From positions 1-64,000 of the forward strand of contig QANY01011938.1 of NCBI GenBank assembly GCA_003255025.1: a stretch of 64,000 bases of DNA. The letters are read 5' to 3'. A program made the position numbers and the translations under genes. This document shows, piece after piece, positions 24,060 through 35,379 of the stretch. Under the pieces are notes generated by a model. That model worked only from the letters and a program-made list of their open reading frames with translations. It was not told the origin of the DNA and searched no databases. This DNA is from Datisca glomerata (lineage: Eukaryota; Streptophyta; Magnoliopsida; Cucurbitales; Datiscaceae). Every line of letters begins with the position of its first letter. Positions within the stretch are counted from its first letter, which is position 1.

Positions 24060-24470
24060 GAAGAACCAGCGATGAAAAAAAGCTGATCAGAAAGTCGTCG
24101 CCAAAACGGACTTCAAACCTTTTCAACCATCTGGTGATATATCTTCAGAGGATGAAGCCCGTTTTAAAGCCTGGTTCACTTCCTCAAGGGCAAACTAAGT
24201 TTTGTAATTTTACTTTTTATTCTCATATATGATGGTAACACTGACATCTTGTAGCCATAGTGTAGCATACACGATGATTACACTGACATCATGTAGTATA
24301 CACTATGATTTCACCGATATCGTGTATCCATCGTGTAGTATACACTATGGTTACCAATCATGTACCTAATTTTGATCCTATAATTACGTTGTACAGGAAT
24401 GAGAAAGTAGAAATTGGATTATGCACCATTGACCATACCTGGTTCAAAAAACTAGTCTCTTTTTCAGCAT
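24060..24470 (+). pseudogene. Possible upstream part of a Ulp1-type gene, heavily decayed
   Basis: Short readable stretches such as 'DFKPFQPSGDISSEDEARF' (about 24108-24165) and 'KVEIGLCTIDHTWFKKL' (about 24405-24455) resemble the region that precedes the protease domain in Ulp1-containing transposon proteins. The gaps hold short repeated words. Similarity is weak and no continuous frame exists. Confidence 0.35.
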
Positions 24471-24785
24471 ATTAATGCCTTAAGTCAGATGTAAACAGTT
24501 ACTTATAATCTTTTTTAATGTGGTATCTAAAATAAATATAAATATCTTATGTAATCTTTATTATATTGTAGCATACTTGGAGCTCATAAGGAGATATTTG
24601 TATGACTACAAACATCATATCAGAATCATTGTTGGTTATTTGATTCTGTAACTAAGTAATATTTTTTATGTTTTTGAACTTCATGTAGTCTACACGAGGC
24701 CTTCACGGGCAGCGTGTAGAATTCACGTAGTCTACACGAGGCCTCACAGGTTGCGTGTAGACTTCATGCAGTCTTCATAACAAAT
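24225..24785. repeat. Short degenerate repeats with palindromic 'gtgtagtatacac' words
   Basis: 24230-24360 holds several copies of 'tgtagtatacactatg' / 'cactgacatcatgtag'. 24690-24770 holds two copies of a block beginning 'gtctacacgaggcct'. Both sets are mirror-like and lie between the decayed coding blocks. Confidence 0.6.
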
Positions 24786-24849
24786 TTTATTACTTTGAAA
24801 TGTTTCCCGTGATATTATAGGGAGACATGTATGGCCGAGTTGAATAGTT

Positions 24850-25290
24850 TGAACAAATCACACAGGCTGGGATATTGACATTGACGATTCGCTCTGGTAT
24901 GCAATGCTTAGCTTGCAGACAAACTTTAGAAGGAACTTAGAAGAGTCTGATAAGATTATCTTTCCAATGAATGTGAGCAAAAATCATGAACACACCATAT
25001 TGGATAACGGTGGATCTTGATTTGAATGGCCAATGTATTCGTATTTATAACTCCATGAACATACCATATCAACGCTCCTTGGTGTCCGACCACGATAGTA
25101 CAGTTGAGCATCTTCAAAAAAGTTTCCAATGATTCTCAAGTTGTGTCCGACCACGATAGTACCGTTGAGCATCTTCAAAAAAGTTTCCAATGATTCTCAA
25201 GTGGTGTCCGACCACGATAGTACCGTTGAGCATCTTCAAAAAAGTTCCAATGATTCTCAAGTGGTGACCGACCACGATTGTACCGTCGTA
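24850..25290 (+). pseudogene. Ulp1/C48 cysteine-peptidase-like fragment
   Basis: Frame pieces 'GWDIDIDDSLWYAML', 'SDKIIFPMNVSKN' and, after a shift, 'WITVDLDLNGQCIRIYNSM' match the order around the catalytic His of Ulp1-type SUMO-protease domains (P-hNv..HW..vdLd...I.iYNS). The His is part of a 'NHEHTILDN' stretch displaced by small insertions. Such domains are often carried by plant Mutator-like and other DNA transposons. The sequence runs into the 61-bp tandem repeat. Not functional. The family call rests on motif order only. Confidence 0.5.
25082..25288. repeat. 61-bp tandem repeat, 3.4 copies
   Basis: Units start at 25082, 25143, 25204 and 25264 with 'gtgtccgaccacgatagtac' and are nearly identical. 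The third unit lost one T in 'gtttcc'. The unit is part of the Ulp1-like coding sequence and, at 61 bp, changes frame each time. Confidence 0.95.
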
Positions 25291-25445
25291 CTGACTGATT
25301 GAAAAAGAGTTTTCAATAAAAATATTTTTATCTGATTATTGTGGCGTTGCACAAGTTTTTTTTTATTAAAAGAATCGATTTTTATTAAAAGTTTAATTTT
25401 TAAATGGTCTCCTGCCACACATTTCCGTCGTGCACAAGTCGTGAC
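25290..25445 (+). repeat. Fragment of an element-A-family LTR (3' end)
   Basis: Resembles 3938-4060, the last 120 bp of the element A LTR, including the tail with the GCGTNG-type words and poly-T runs. Placed upstream of an LTR middle fragment, which is the wrong order for a simple solo LTR. Confidence 0.5.
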
Positions 25446-25447
25446 AA

Positions 25448-25807
25448 CCAACAGTTAGTTGATAGAGATAACTAGATATGCTAATTTTTAATTAACTGAT
25501 ATCTAGATATTTATCTGATTAAAATAAATATATAAGTCAATGTACGTATCAATCACTGATTAGAATCATAGATTGACATGAACTACTATAGTGCCACATG
25601 ATACTACAGTAGTGTCGTGGCACACAGTGTCGTGAGGCACTGTGATAGCTCACGGCAACTACAATGTCGTGTGCAATGCAGTTGTACACAAATTGTAGTG
25701 TGGCACTGCACTGTAATAATAATTTTGAAATTAAATATTATGTCCAGTTTATCCCTAAAAATATGATATGTCATTATCTAAAAAATATTTAGATATTATT
25801 GTATTGG
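25448..25807 (+). repeat. Fragment of an element-A-family LTR (middle)
   Basis: Aligns with 3143-3545 of the element A left LTR, including the CACTACAGTAGTG palindrome cluster. It is cut at 25807 by the solo LTR and continues at 28764. The last 5 bp (ATTGG) are the duplicated target. Confidence 0.75.
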
Positions 25808-26370
25808 TGTGATGCCCCGATCCCCGAGGGTTAAACATACGTGTAATTTCATAATTTTAAAATCTCCAATTCGAAACAAACCCTAATTTTGATAAAATTC
25901 CCAAATTGAAAATTCGTAATTTACCATGATGGGAAAAACCCTGACCTTAAATAGCGGAAGCATTAAACTTGTCTATGATCATAATCTTAATCATAAAATA
26001 GCGGAAACAATAAAGTGTCTTAAATGCATAATTAATAAAACCTCAAAAAACTGAATTAAATTCTGAAATAATGTCAAAACTTGAAATCCATAATCCATGA
26101 AACTTTCACTCATCATAATTCGTAGAAAATCATATCGTAAAATAAACTACTTGAATAAAAAAATTTAACAGAAAACGTTTTCTTAAGTTTTTAATCAAAT
26201 CATAAACTGAAAACATAAATTCATCTGATATAACTGGTTATGGAAGTCTCTCACACATGCTGCTTGCCATCACCACCTGCATCATAATTAACTGTGGGGG
26301 AATGAGTATTTTAAAATACTCAGTAAGTGAACTCACATAATAACATGCATCCACATGTCATAAATGCAAT

Positions 26371-26515
26371 CATGACATAACATAACCGAACTTGACGTAT
26401 AACATAAATGAATTAAAGTAACGTACTTGATCATGACATAACATAATTGAACTTGACATATAACCTAAATGAAATGAAGTAACGTACTTGATCATGACAT
26501 GGCTTAACATAGCAC
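26371..26515. repeat. 61-bp tandem repeat in the solo LTR
   Basis: Copies start at 26371, 26432 and (partial) 26493 with 'catgacataacataa' and are about 90% alike by eye. Confidence 0.85.
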
Positions 26516-26639
26516 GCAGATAACACGTGTCTCAAACAGAATCATTTACCAATCTTAATCATATCTTGGCTTATCGTATCCTCTAGTTAAGAACCTAATC
26601 AGAACTTATCACACGTTAACTGCAACACATCATGAAGAA

Positions 26640-26835
26640 TTGGGCGACAAAATAGATGACACTCATTGGGCGACAGGACAGATGGCACTCATAGGTGACG
26701 AAAAACGTGACCAGATGGCACCTCATGAGTGACGGAAAACATTTACAGATGACACCCAATGAATGACCAAAACATGAACATATGACACCCTATGTGTGAC
26801 GGAAGCATGAACAGATGACACCCATTCGTTTAACA
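26640..26835. repeat. Degenerate ~35-bp tandem repeat in the solo LTR
   Basis: Five or six copies of a unit built on 'gggcgac..aacagatgacaccc', diverged. Confidence 0.8.
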
Positions 26836-27549
26836 GAACATAACGTGAACAGTCTTAATTCCTTGTTAACTAAAGATCATGCTTAAGTTCATATTTTGCT
26901 TAATTACCACTTGAATGAATTAACCTCATAACTTGCAGAATCCAATGTACGACAAAAATTAATCATATAATGCACACTGATACATATAACAGAATCAAAC
27001 ATGATAACATACTATGCAAAATCAGTCATACTCAGACGTTTATCTCATGATAATCACATTAATAACTTAACAGAAATCAATTACCAAAGTGTTAACCAAA
27101 TATAATAATTATCGAAAAATAGTTAAACAGATAACAAATATATGATACAATTATAACATTAGAGTCACATCGTTATATAAGTCAATTTACCTAAACATAT
27201 TTATGAAAGTAACATGCTTATAGACAATTAAAGCTGATGAGAATAACACATGTAAATTCACTTACACAAGCATATATATTTATCACACATGGGTCACATT
27301 ACGATATAATTTCACTTACACAAAGCATATACATTTATAACAACGGGTGTCACACTTCATGTAAGCCCACTTACCTGAAGCGGAAGAATGAATTGAACAA
27401 TTAATGACCTGAAATCCTAAAAAATATAATCACTAAATTGTTTTGAAATAAAATAATATAAACACATTTTTAATACCACAAAATAGAAAATATAGATTTA
27501 ATTAAAACAGTCAGAACAAGGTCGAAAAATAATATATCGGGTCCAGAGT

Positions 27550-27690
27550 CAAAAGATAAAGCTTCGGGTCAAAAGGTTCAGACCAGACTAGTTCGGACCA
27601 GTCCGGTTCGATTTTACCTGATGGACCGGTTCAGACCAGTCCGAGTGAGCTGAACCGATTCGGTTCATGATGAACCGGTTCAGAACAGAG
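27550..27690. repeat. GGTTCAGACCAG-type repeats in the solo LTR
   Basis: Repeated 'ggttcagaccag', 'ccagtccg' and 'gaaccggttca' words, partly palindromic. Confidence 0.7.
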
Positions 27691-27739
27691 CAATTGGGTG
27701 CAAGACCCAGTTGCAAAACAGAAAGCACGACAAACAGGG

Positions 27740-28290
27740 AGGGGAAGAGAGAGAGAGAGAGAGATAAAGAGAGAGAAAACGAGAAGGAGAGAGAAACAAA
27801 GAAGGGAAGAGAAACAGTGAGGGAAACTGAGAAGGGAAGGGAGAGAAGGATGAAGAGAGAAGCAGAGAGAGACAGAGATAGAGAGAGAAAAATAGAGGAT
27901 GAGAGAAAGGGAAATAGAGGGAAGGGGAAAAGGAGGCTCGGTGATAAACCACCGGTGATGGCAGAATCAAAGGGAGAGAGAGAAGAAGGATGCAGAGAGA
28001 GAGGGAGAGAGAAAATGAAAGAGAGGGAGAGAACGAGAAGGAGAAAGAAACAAAGAGGGGAAAGAAAAGAAAAATAGTGAGGGTATGAAGAAAGAGTAAG
28101 GGGATAGCTAAGAGAGAAAAATAGAGGGAGGGATGGAGAGCAACAAAGGGTTACAGAGAAGCAGAGGAAAAGAGAAGAGAAAAATAGAGAGGAAAGAAGT
28201 AGGGAGAGGAAGACGAAGCAAGGACGAGAGAGAGAGAGAGAGATAAAAACAGAGAGAGAAAGAGATTAAAGAAAGAAAAAGAAGATTACC
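27740..28290. repeat. GA-rich low-complexity tract
   Basis: About 550 bp of almost pure purine on the + strand built from gagaga, gggaga and gaaag words. Long open frames here on both strands come from the composition. Confidence 0.9.
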
Positions 28291-28411
28291 CAAATTTAAT
28301 TAGAGAGATACCAACGAAGGAGAAGTGTTGCTGGTTACAGGTGGCTACACGGGGGAGGACAGACTGCGAGGGGGAGGGGAGGGCTGCGAGAGAAGAAATT
28401 GTTGTTTTGGA

Positions 28412-28430
28412 ATATATATATATATATATA
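28412..28430. repeat. (AT)n microsatellite
   Basis: Short AT run inside the solo LTR. Confidence 0.85.
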
Positions 28431-28758
28431 AAACGGGTTAAAGGTTGGTTTAGGGTGTATATGCATGTAGTGTGAGTGAATTTCAATTGAGGGTTGAGAT
28501 TGCTTAATCAAGGATAAAATAGGGTTAGGGTAATACTAGGGTATACATAAACATATGGTGTGAGTGAGCTAAAATTTTATAATATAAATTAAAATTCTTT
28601 TAAAATTGAATGATTGAAATTTAAACTAAACCATATATAATTAAAATTATTTTACCAAAATTATAAATAATCACTTTTTAAAATCAAATTTTAAATTCAA
28701 TTTATCTTTGAAATCAATTTTACAAGAATACCTATTTACAAATAGTCGGGATATTACA

Positions 28759-28981
28759 ATTGGATTCAATGTTGATAGAGAGTGAAGAACACAATTGCTA
28801 TTAGAGTGAATTTTTTAGTGATTAAAAAGTTAATCAAAAAGCTAAGTGAGAATAATCAAAGTATTCTCTAGATTATTATCTCACAAAAAGTAATCATTCT
28901 CAGTAAATCTCTAGATCTCATGTGTTGAGTATATCTAGAGACATAAAAAGTGTCTTTGATTATTCTACATGCCCACAAAGT
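28759..28981 (+). repeat. Element-A-family LTR, continuation after the solo LTR
   Basis: Aligns with 3550-3765 of element A ('gttgag...cagttgctat', 'agtaaatctctagatctcat', 'aaaagtgtctttga'). It stops abruptly at 'cccacaaag'. Confidence 0.75.
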
Positions 28982-28995
28982 TTGAAGGGGGCAAC

Positions 28996-30070
28996 TGCGA
29001 TACCCATTTTTGGCATGTACAAAAGACCTTTAAGGGCACTTAGTGCGAGTAAGACCCTTTACACACTTGAACAAGTGTTTGCGTCTCATGGAGGTCATCA
29101 ACCTCGGGGCCTAAGCCTCAAGGAAGCTTATCAACCCCAAGGTCAAGGCCTCGGGGAAGATGATCCACCCCGAGGCCAAGGCCTCGGGGAACGGTTGTCC
29201 ATACTGAGGCCTAGGCCTCGGGAACGCCAATCCACTCTGAGGCCAAGGCCTTGAGAAGACTGCCCACCCCAAGGTCAGCGCTTCGGAGGAGTTTACCCTC
29301 TCCGGGATCAAACGTCTCAGAATCCTCGAGGGTCACAGGTGATGCTCGTGTGAATCAACTTGTGTTTTGACTAAGTCCCAACAGAGAGATTCCCGCTTGA
29401 AGAAGGACTTAAGGGCGAGAAATTTTCCGCCTCAATTCCAATAGGACACTTGGGCCGAGGTAGAAGCTTGTAGGGTATCATCGTATAAATTTAATATACC
29501 TAGACCAATCAGGATGGGGGAATAAGAAAAAGCATGAAGCTTACTACCCAAGAGGTCAATCAACCTGCGCCTAGCAGAGTGTCATTATGATCATTTAATA
29601 CGGCTGATCCAATAAAGGCTGAGGAAGTACATTGTGAGATACGAGTACATGATGTCCCGACACCCGAGATTATACATGTTGCCTCGTACCCCAACAAGTC
29701 AATCAGATAAGCCTGAAGCCGGGGGTTGATCCGAGGAGACACCCCATTAAAGGAGAGACTTGCTATAGTACAAAGACCAACTCAGCCTTAAGGCTAGTTT
29801 CTCACTATTAATACCCTAGTAAATGCACTTTAAGAGGTATGCAACAATTTTCAACTACTTCACTACTTTAAGAAGTCAAAATCATTTGCTGACTTAAGCT
29901 TCGAAGGGGTAAAAAGGAAATCACCCCTCTTTTTTTCTTGATCTCCTACTTTACCTTCCTCCATTGCAAATTTGAATAGAGAAGTGGAGCAGATATATCA
30001 TTGGCCTAATCTCACCCCCGAGATTTAGCCCTCAACACCTTCAATGATTTTGACTTCTAGAACTAAAGTT
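28996..30070 (+). repeat. LTR-like segment, boundaries not proven
   Basis: Begins 'tgcgatacccatttttggca' directly after the purine-rich 'gaagggggcaac', an arrangement like polypurine tract plus LTR start of some gypsy elements. It contains 33-bp GC-rich repeats and a promoter-like AT-rich segment near 29805. No partner copy or target duplication is visible, so the right edge is approximate. Confidence 0.35.
29098..29293. repeat. 33-bp tandem repeat, about six copies
   Basis: Units start at 29098, 29131, 29164, 29197, 29230 and 29263 with exact 33-bp spacing. The consensus contains CCCGAGGCC AA GGCCTCGGG. It is far more GC-rich than the surroundings. The 110-codon open frame over it (11-residue periodic) is a by-product of the period. 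Confidence 0.9.
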
Positions 30071-32939
30071 GGAATAAACTTTAAGTTTTATGGTTTAGCC
30101 TATATATCATATGCGATGCGACATGTGTACTAAAATTATGTATATATGTACAAAATTTTGATATATATGTATTAAAATTACAGCAATATACCGTAAAAAT
30201 GTTATGACATAACATATTTTAAATTTCTGGCCAAAGCTTTCATATTAATATATTCAACTCCAAGATCTACTTTTGCCTCATTTTTCAATTCCTAATTCAT
30301 CATTATTTATTTGCTTCTTCTGCACAATAAAAGTCAATGTACTAAATAAAGTTTCATTTTTTTACTAATCCACTTCTTAATCTTATATTTCCATATTAGA
30401 AAGGGGAAAAGAAACATGTAGAGAGTTTATGGTTTTTATTTAATCATGTTTCATAGAGAAGTTTATATTGTTAAATCCTCTTCTTTTTTTAACTTCTTCT
30501 CTCGTTTTTTTTCTTATTCTCACTTTTGAAGATCAAAATGTAGTTCTTGAAACACCGAATGGGAACAAAAATTGACCGTTAGATGTGTTTGGTATAAACT
30601 GTGGAGAGTGAGTGAGTCAATGAAAAAGAAAGAAGAAAAATTATCTCTAACACGAAAAAAGTTTTAACCGCTTTCAGCATGTTGTTCAAAAATATAAAAA
30701 AAACTAAATAAATTAATTCCTAAATTTCAAAATATTAAAAAAAATTAAAAAGATTAGAGTAAATAATGCATTTTCCGATATAGTCAAACACATTTCCATG
30801 ACTACGTATGTTTTTTTCTATTGATTAAGGGGAGAAACATTTTAAAACAAAAAATTGTGCTCACTATTATATGGCTTCTAAATTAATGTCTCTTATTTTC
30901 TAGTCTACCACAGTCAGATTCAATTTACAATTTCATTTACAGAAAAGCGTATTTATTTGAACGGAGGAATTATGGAAAAAAAATTGTATAATGATTTTTT
31001 GTTTCATGATATATTTCATATTTATTAAGATTTATTGTGTAATTAACCTTCACCATTTATTGTGTACTTCATATTTTACGGAGATGCCTACAGTTTAACA
31101 TCTTTTTTCATTTTATAAATACAAATGAAATGAGAAAAATTAACAGCCTATTACCTAATATTCTAAATGAGTAACTCATGAATTAAATCAATGCAATATG
31201 CTAAAGAAATTAAGTTTTGGGTATGCCAAGTACATTCACTCAATTTTTTATTTTGAAATTACAATCCAATATTTTTTAGGACTTTGTCGTAGAAAGTTTT
31301 TAAAAATTTATTAAATAAGAGGGTTTTAAAATTGTAAGATTTCAAAAACTAATGAATTTGTATAACAAGGGGTTTAATGTACTAATCTGGCCTTAAAGGT
31401 CAGGTTAAGCTTGTTTAAATAAAAATTCATAAACTTTATTTCATCCGTGAATTTTATTATTTTTTTAGTTTAGTCATTTTTGTTTACTTTATAACGTGAA
31501 GTGTAACTAAGATTGAATCCAAGATTGTGCCAAACAATTATGTCATTGAATACATACAAAAACTTCGAAATTAGGCCAGAAAGTGCAAGTGGGAATATTA
31601 AAACTGACAAAACAGCATGAGATGATTGCTACGCGTAGAAAGGAAGAAAAGAGAAGGGAGAGAAATAGTTGACAAATAATTAATGGGTATTGGAATAAAT
31701 GCCTAACTTCATTATAACTTAATGCACATGTCAAAGACAAAGACAACAGCCTATAATGGATTAGAGGTTCTCACGGCGGCTTTGCCGGTTCAAAATTCCA
31801 TTTCTTTCACATGAATGAAGCTTCTTATTCGGTTCTTGGTCTCTGTTATGCAATGCCATCAACTCTTTATTCTTGGGAATACACTTTTTTATCTCTTTAA
31901 TAAATCTAACTTTAGAGATTAAATAAACCTTTTATATAGACTGTGGTAGGTCTCTATCCTCGTTAAAATGATTTATTCTCAGTTTGTAAAGTTATGCTAT
32001 CGCAATTAACACAATCGAGTTATCATATTTTATAATTCACTAGAATTTATAACTTTGTTCGTGTATACACACAAAAAAACTTATAAGATAATTCAACATA
32101 ATCTTCTCACAACTTATTTATTTTATTGATTTTCCCATTTAAGTAAATAACATTGAATCCTAAATCTATTACTAATAGTAGGATAATTGATAATTCCCCT
32201 AGTATTACTTACGATAATTTGTCAAGTTATCAACAATTTCAAAAGCTTACTTTTTTCTGTTAAAACAATGTTAAGAATCAATTATCGTTCCGTGTAGACC
32301 TTAAGTTTCGTGTGCAACTATTACATGGACATTTAATTTTAAATAGAAGGTTAATGCGTGATGTGAAAACCTTAAGCCCAAATGGTACCTCAATTTTTTC
32401 ATTTAAAAAAATTAACATAAGTTTAAACATTGACCACGAGAGACATGTATTTTAAAAGAAAAAAACTGAAATATTCAATTTCAAAATTTTAAGATCAAAG
32501 TGTTCAGTAATATAAAGTTAGAAAGAGATCGTATAATTTCATCCATGAACTAAATTTATATTAGTCCAACGCCTTTAAGTACATAGAAACATGATTAGGT
32601 CTAATTATAAGTCAACGATGGCTTGTGTTATTGAAAAAGCCAAGATTTTCCGATGTATCGATAGGTTTACAACTTAATTTTTTTATACTTTCCCAAAGCC
32701 AATTAAACCTCTATTATTAGATAGCCTAGATACAAGGCAAACGCATGAAGTTTAGCCATTCTTTAATCACCCATCACAACTCCCAAAGCATTGACTTAGA
32801 TTAAACAAGTCAGTCAAGCAAAATCCAAGCAGCTCATTTTTAGGTGAAAGTCAGAGCCAAAAATGGAGTCAATCACATGCTCACAAATAATAAAAAACTG
32901 AGAGAAAATAAAAGACCCAATTTCTTACTTGTTAACATT
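30071..32939. other. Intergenic, AT-rich
   Basis: About 2.9 kb upstream of the root-cap gene with many A/T runs. I see no coding domain, no clear terminal repeats and no tandem array. Confidence 0.6.
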
Positions 32940-32940
32940 C

Positions 32941-32948
32941 TATAAAAG
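32941..32948 (+). promoter_or_regulatory. TATA box of the root-cap gene
   Basis: 'ctataaaagc' 81 bp before the ATG at 33022. This would place transcription start near 32970, with a 5' leader of about 50 bases. Confidence 0.65.
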
Positions 32949-33021
32949 CAGCAGTAATGAGAGAAACAGAGAAGCTCGTATGAGTTAAGAATATCATTTG
33001 TCAGCTATTAGAAGAGAAGAG

Positions 33022-34660
33022 ATGGAGGGTTTTAGCAGAAATGGGTTGGTTGTGATGATGCTTCTGTTTGTGTGTGGAATTACAGAAACATATGGTGTCG
33101 ATACAGTAACCTGCTTCAGTAAGAAGAGCCCTTGTTTTCTAAAGCCAAGAAAATGCCCTACACAATGTCCATTGAAATCACCAACTGACCCAAAGGCTAA
33201 AGTTTGCATTATCAACTGTAACTCACCCATTTGCAAAGCTGAGTGCAGAAGTAAGACTCTCATTCTACCTTTTGTTACATAATTTTTTTATAGAACCTAT
33301 GACTGTTTGACTCTACTTACGAATGAGCGGAGAATATATATATATATATATATATATCTTTTAGATTAAAGAAACAATTAGATTAATAATATGTACTTGT
33401 CTTTTTATACCCTTAGGATATAGAATTAGCTCTTAATACAATTGAGACGAATTTAAAAAGAGCGTTTGTAGATATAGAAGAGATCGAGTGAGTTAAGTAT
33501 CCTATAAATGTTAATGACTTTGTGATGATGGTCAAGTTGACGTCGAGACAAAACATATGCATTAAAAGATAAGTTTGAGAGTCTTTCTTTTCCAAAAAAA
33601 TATTTTTTTTTTGTAAGATCTCCTACTCAAAAAATACATCATATCAATATTTTGTCAGTGTCTCTCTTTCTAATCGAAAAAAAGATTTCGTTGAGTTAAT
33701 GGTTTATGTAATTTCATTTACTTATTAATGTAATAAAAATATTTTTAATTATAAATGCATAAATGATCTGATGCCACCGTTACCACAACCTGTTAAATAC
33801 TATAGTTCTACTTAGCAGGTTTTGCGTTACTTACAAATTTACAAGCTTTTCTTCTTTTTTTATGTAAAGATAAGAAACCAAATTGCAATGGCCATGGATC
33901 AGCATGCTTGGACCCTCGCTTCATAGGAGGAGATGGAATTGTTTTCTACTTCCATGGAAAGAGCAACCAGCATTTCACCCTAGTCTCAGATCCCAATCTC
34001 CAAATCAACGCCCGATTCATCGGCCTAAGGCCGGCCCATCGAACCCGCGATTTCACATGGATTCAAGCACTAGGATTCCTCTTCGACTCCAAAAGCTTCT
34101 CACTCGAAGCTACCCCTGCTGCTACCTGGGACGATGAAACCGATCACCTGAAGTTCACTTACAATGGAAACGAATTGGAGATCCCTGAAGGCCATCTCTC
34201 CTCCTGGAAATCGCCAGAGGACGATCTCCGAGTCGAGAGAACGTCGAACAAGAACAGCGTCTTGGTCACTTTACCAGAGGTTGCCGAGATTTTTGTAAAT
34301 GTTGTGCCTGTGACTAAAGAGGATGACAGGATCCATAATTATCGTATTCCGTCGGAAAATTGCTTTGCTCATTTGGAGGTTCAGTTCAGATTCTATGGTT
34401 TATCTTCTGAGGTTGAAGGAGTTCTCGGGAGGACTTACCAGCCGGATTTTAAAAACCCGGCGAAGCCAGGTGTAGCGATGCCAGTTGTGGGAGGTGAAAA
34501 AGAGTACAGAACTTCATCACTTCTTTCAGCGGATTGCCGTAATTGTATGTTCTCTCCTGCCGGAGTTTCGGACAGGCCGGATTCGATGGTGATAGAATAC
34601 GGCATGCTGGATTGTACTGGAGGAGCTGCTAATGGAGTTGGAATAGTTTGCAGGAAGTAG
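33022..34660 (+). CDS. Root-cap / LEA-related secreted protein, two exons
   Basis: Exons 33022-33250 and 33870-34660 join in frame (GT at 33251, AG at 33868-33869; codon Asn-77 is split) to give 339 residues. I start at the ATG at 33022; the upstream in-frame TTG is not a credible start. Residues 1-25 form a signal peptide (hydrophobic 'LVVMMLLFVCGI'), so the product enters the secretory pathway. A Cys-rich segment follows (C31 to C89, about ten Cys), then 'GSACLDPRFIGGDGIVFYFH' (87-106). The C-terminal third (about 244-310) matches the plant Root_cap domain, with 'FYGLSSEVEGVLGRTYQPDF' and 'SLLSADCRNCMF'. Known: members are expressed in root caps or annotated as LEA-related, and their biochemical role is unknown. 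Exons are GC-richer than the surroundings, and the gene looks intact. It converges with the kinase gene downstream. Confidence 0.93.
33251..33869 (+). other. Intron of the root-cap gene
   Basis: 619 bp, 'gtaagact' to a T-rich tract ending 'tatgtaaag'. Contains an (AT)n microsatellite at 33334-33357. Confidence 0.9.
33334..33357. repeat. (AT)n microsatellite in intron
   Basis: About 12 AT units. Confidence 0.9.
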
Positions 34661-35379
34661 GGATCAGAATATTAAAATTCACATTATCAGAACATTTGAA
34701 GCATTTGTTTCTATTGAAAGATTGCGTTTGCAGTATTATAATTTGTGTTATTCACTGTTGATCAAAGAAAATTTTGAATAATTTATTATTTTAGTTATGA
34801 ACAAAATTTCGCTGTTAATAATGACAATTTGGACCTCAACATAATATAATGTTGTTTCTTGAGCAAACCACATGATTGGCAAGAGTTGGTGCCATTGACT
34901 TTCAAGTCTGTATTTTTCTTTTAGAAATCATTGCTTGGCTGCTGAGAAAATGAAGAATTGATCAAGCACAAATTTCAGTCAGCATCATGTAATAATTTGA
35001 TAACGAGGGCAAGTGAAAACAAGTCAAATTAGTATGATAATAATAGACCTTAACAAGATGTAGATAACACAAATACAGCAACTGAACCTGTGATAAAAAG
35101 CTATTCCTTATTTGATATATTTATTTCAAGAGCAATAAAATTTTACAACAAATACAGTTCTTATCATGTAATTGTTTGAAATACAACAGAAGAAATCTTT
35201 CCAGTAACCATAAAGCTATTAATAAAGTATCAATCAGACAAATTGCTCAACAATATTACAAATGTAAGTAAAAATTAATGGATGAAATTTGAGGTAAAAG
35301 AACATGTAAAACAATGAAATAAGGTATACTTTCCATTTTTAATCTCAATCCGGAGTGAAGTGGAGAAGAAAGTGTTCCC
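34661..35379. other. Convergent intergenic region
   Basis: 719 bp between the stop codons of the root-cap gene and the kinase gene. It must hold both 3' UTRs. 'tttattt' at 35120 could be the kinase poly(A) signal on the minus strand. Nothing else seen. Confidence 0.6.

Larger units (their letters stand above)
25808..28758 (-). mobile_element. Solo LTR of a gypsy (chromovirus-like) element, reverse orientation
   Basis: 2951 bp from TGTGATGCCCCGA to TCGGGATATTACA, flanked by identical ATTGG (25803-25807 and 28759-28763), with no internal retrotransposon genes. That is the signature of LTR-LTR recombination. Orientation is inferred: the reverse complement places a 'cttactgagtattttaaaat' block, a 'gcttccgctatttaag' word and the CA end in the same order as similar words in the element B LTR. 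ORFs inside are repeat artefacts. Confidence 0.85.

Noticed and set aside
27667..28293. Long open frames on both strands (136 and 96 codons) rich in Arg/Glu or Ser/Leu
   Set aside because: They are by-products of the GA-rich tract: no domain, no start context, and mirrored on both strands.
28922..29254. 110-codon open frame with 11-residue repeats
   Set aside because: The 33-bp period keeps any frame open. It starts inside LTR remnant sequence.
32998..33021. Upstream start of the root-cap protein at a TTG
   Set aside because: The ATG at 33022 gives a proper signal peptide; TTG is not a usual start in plant nuclear genes.
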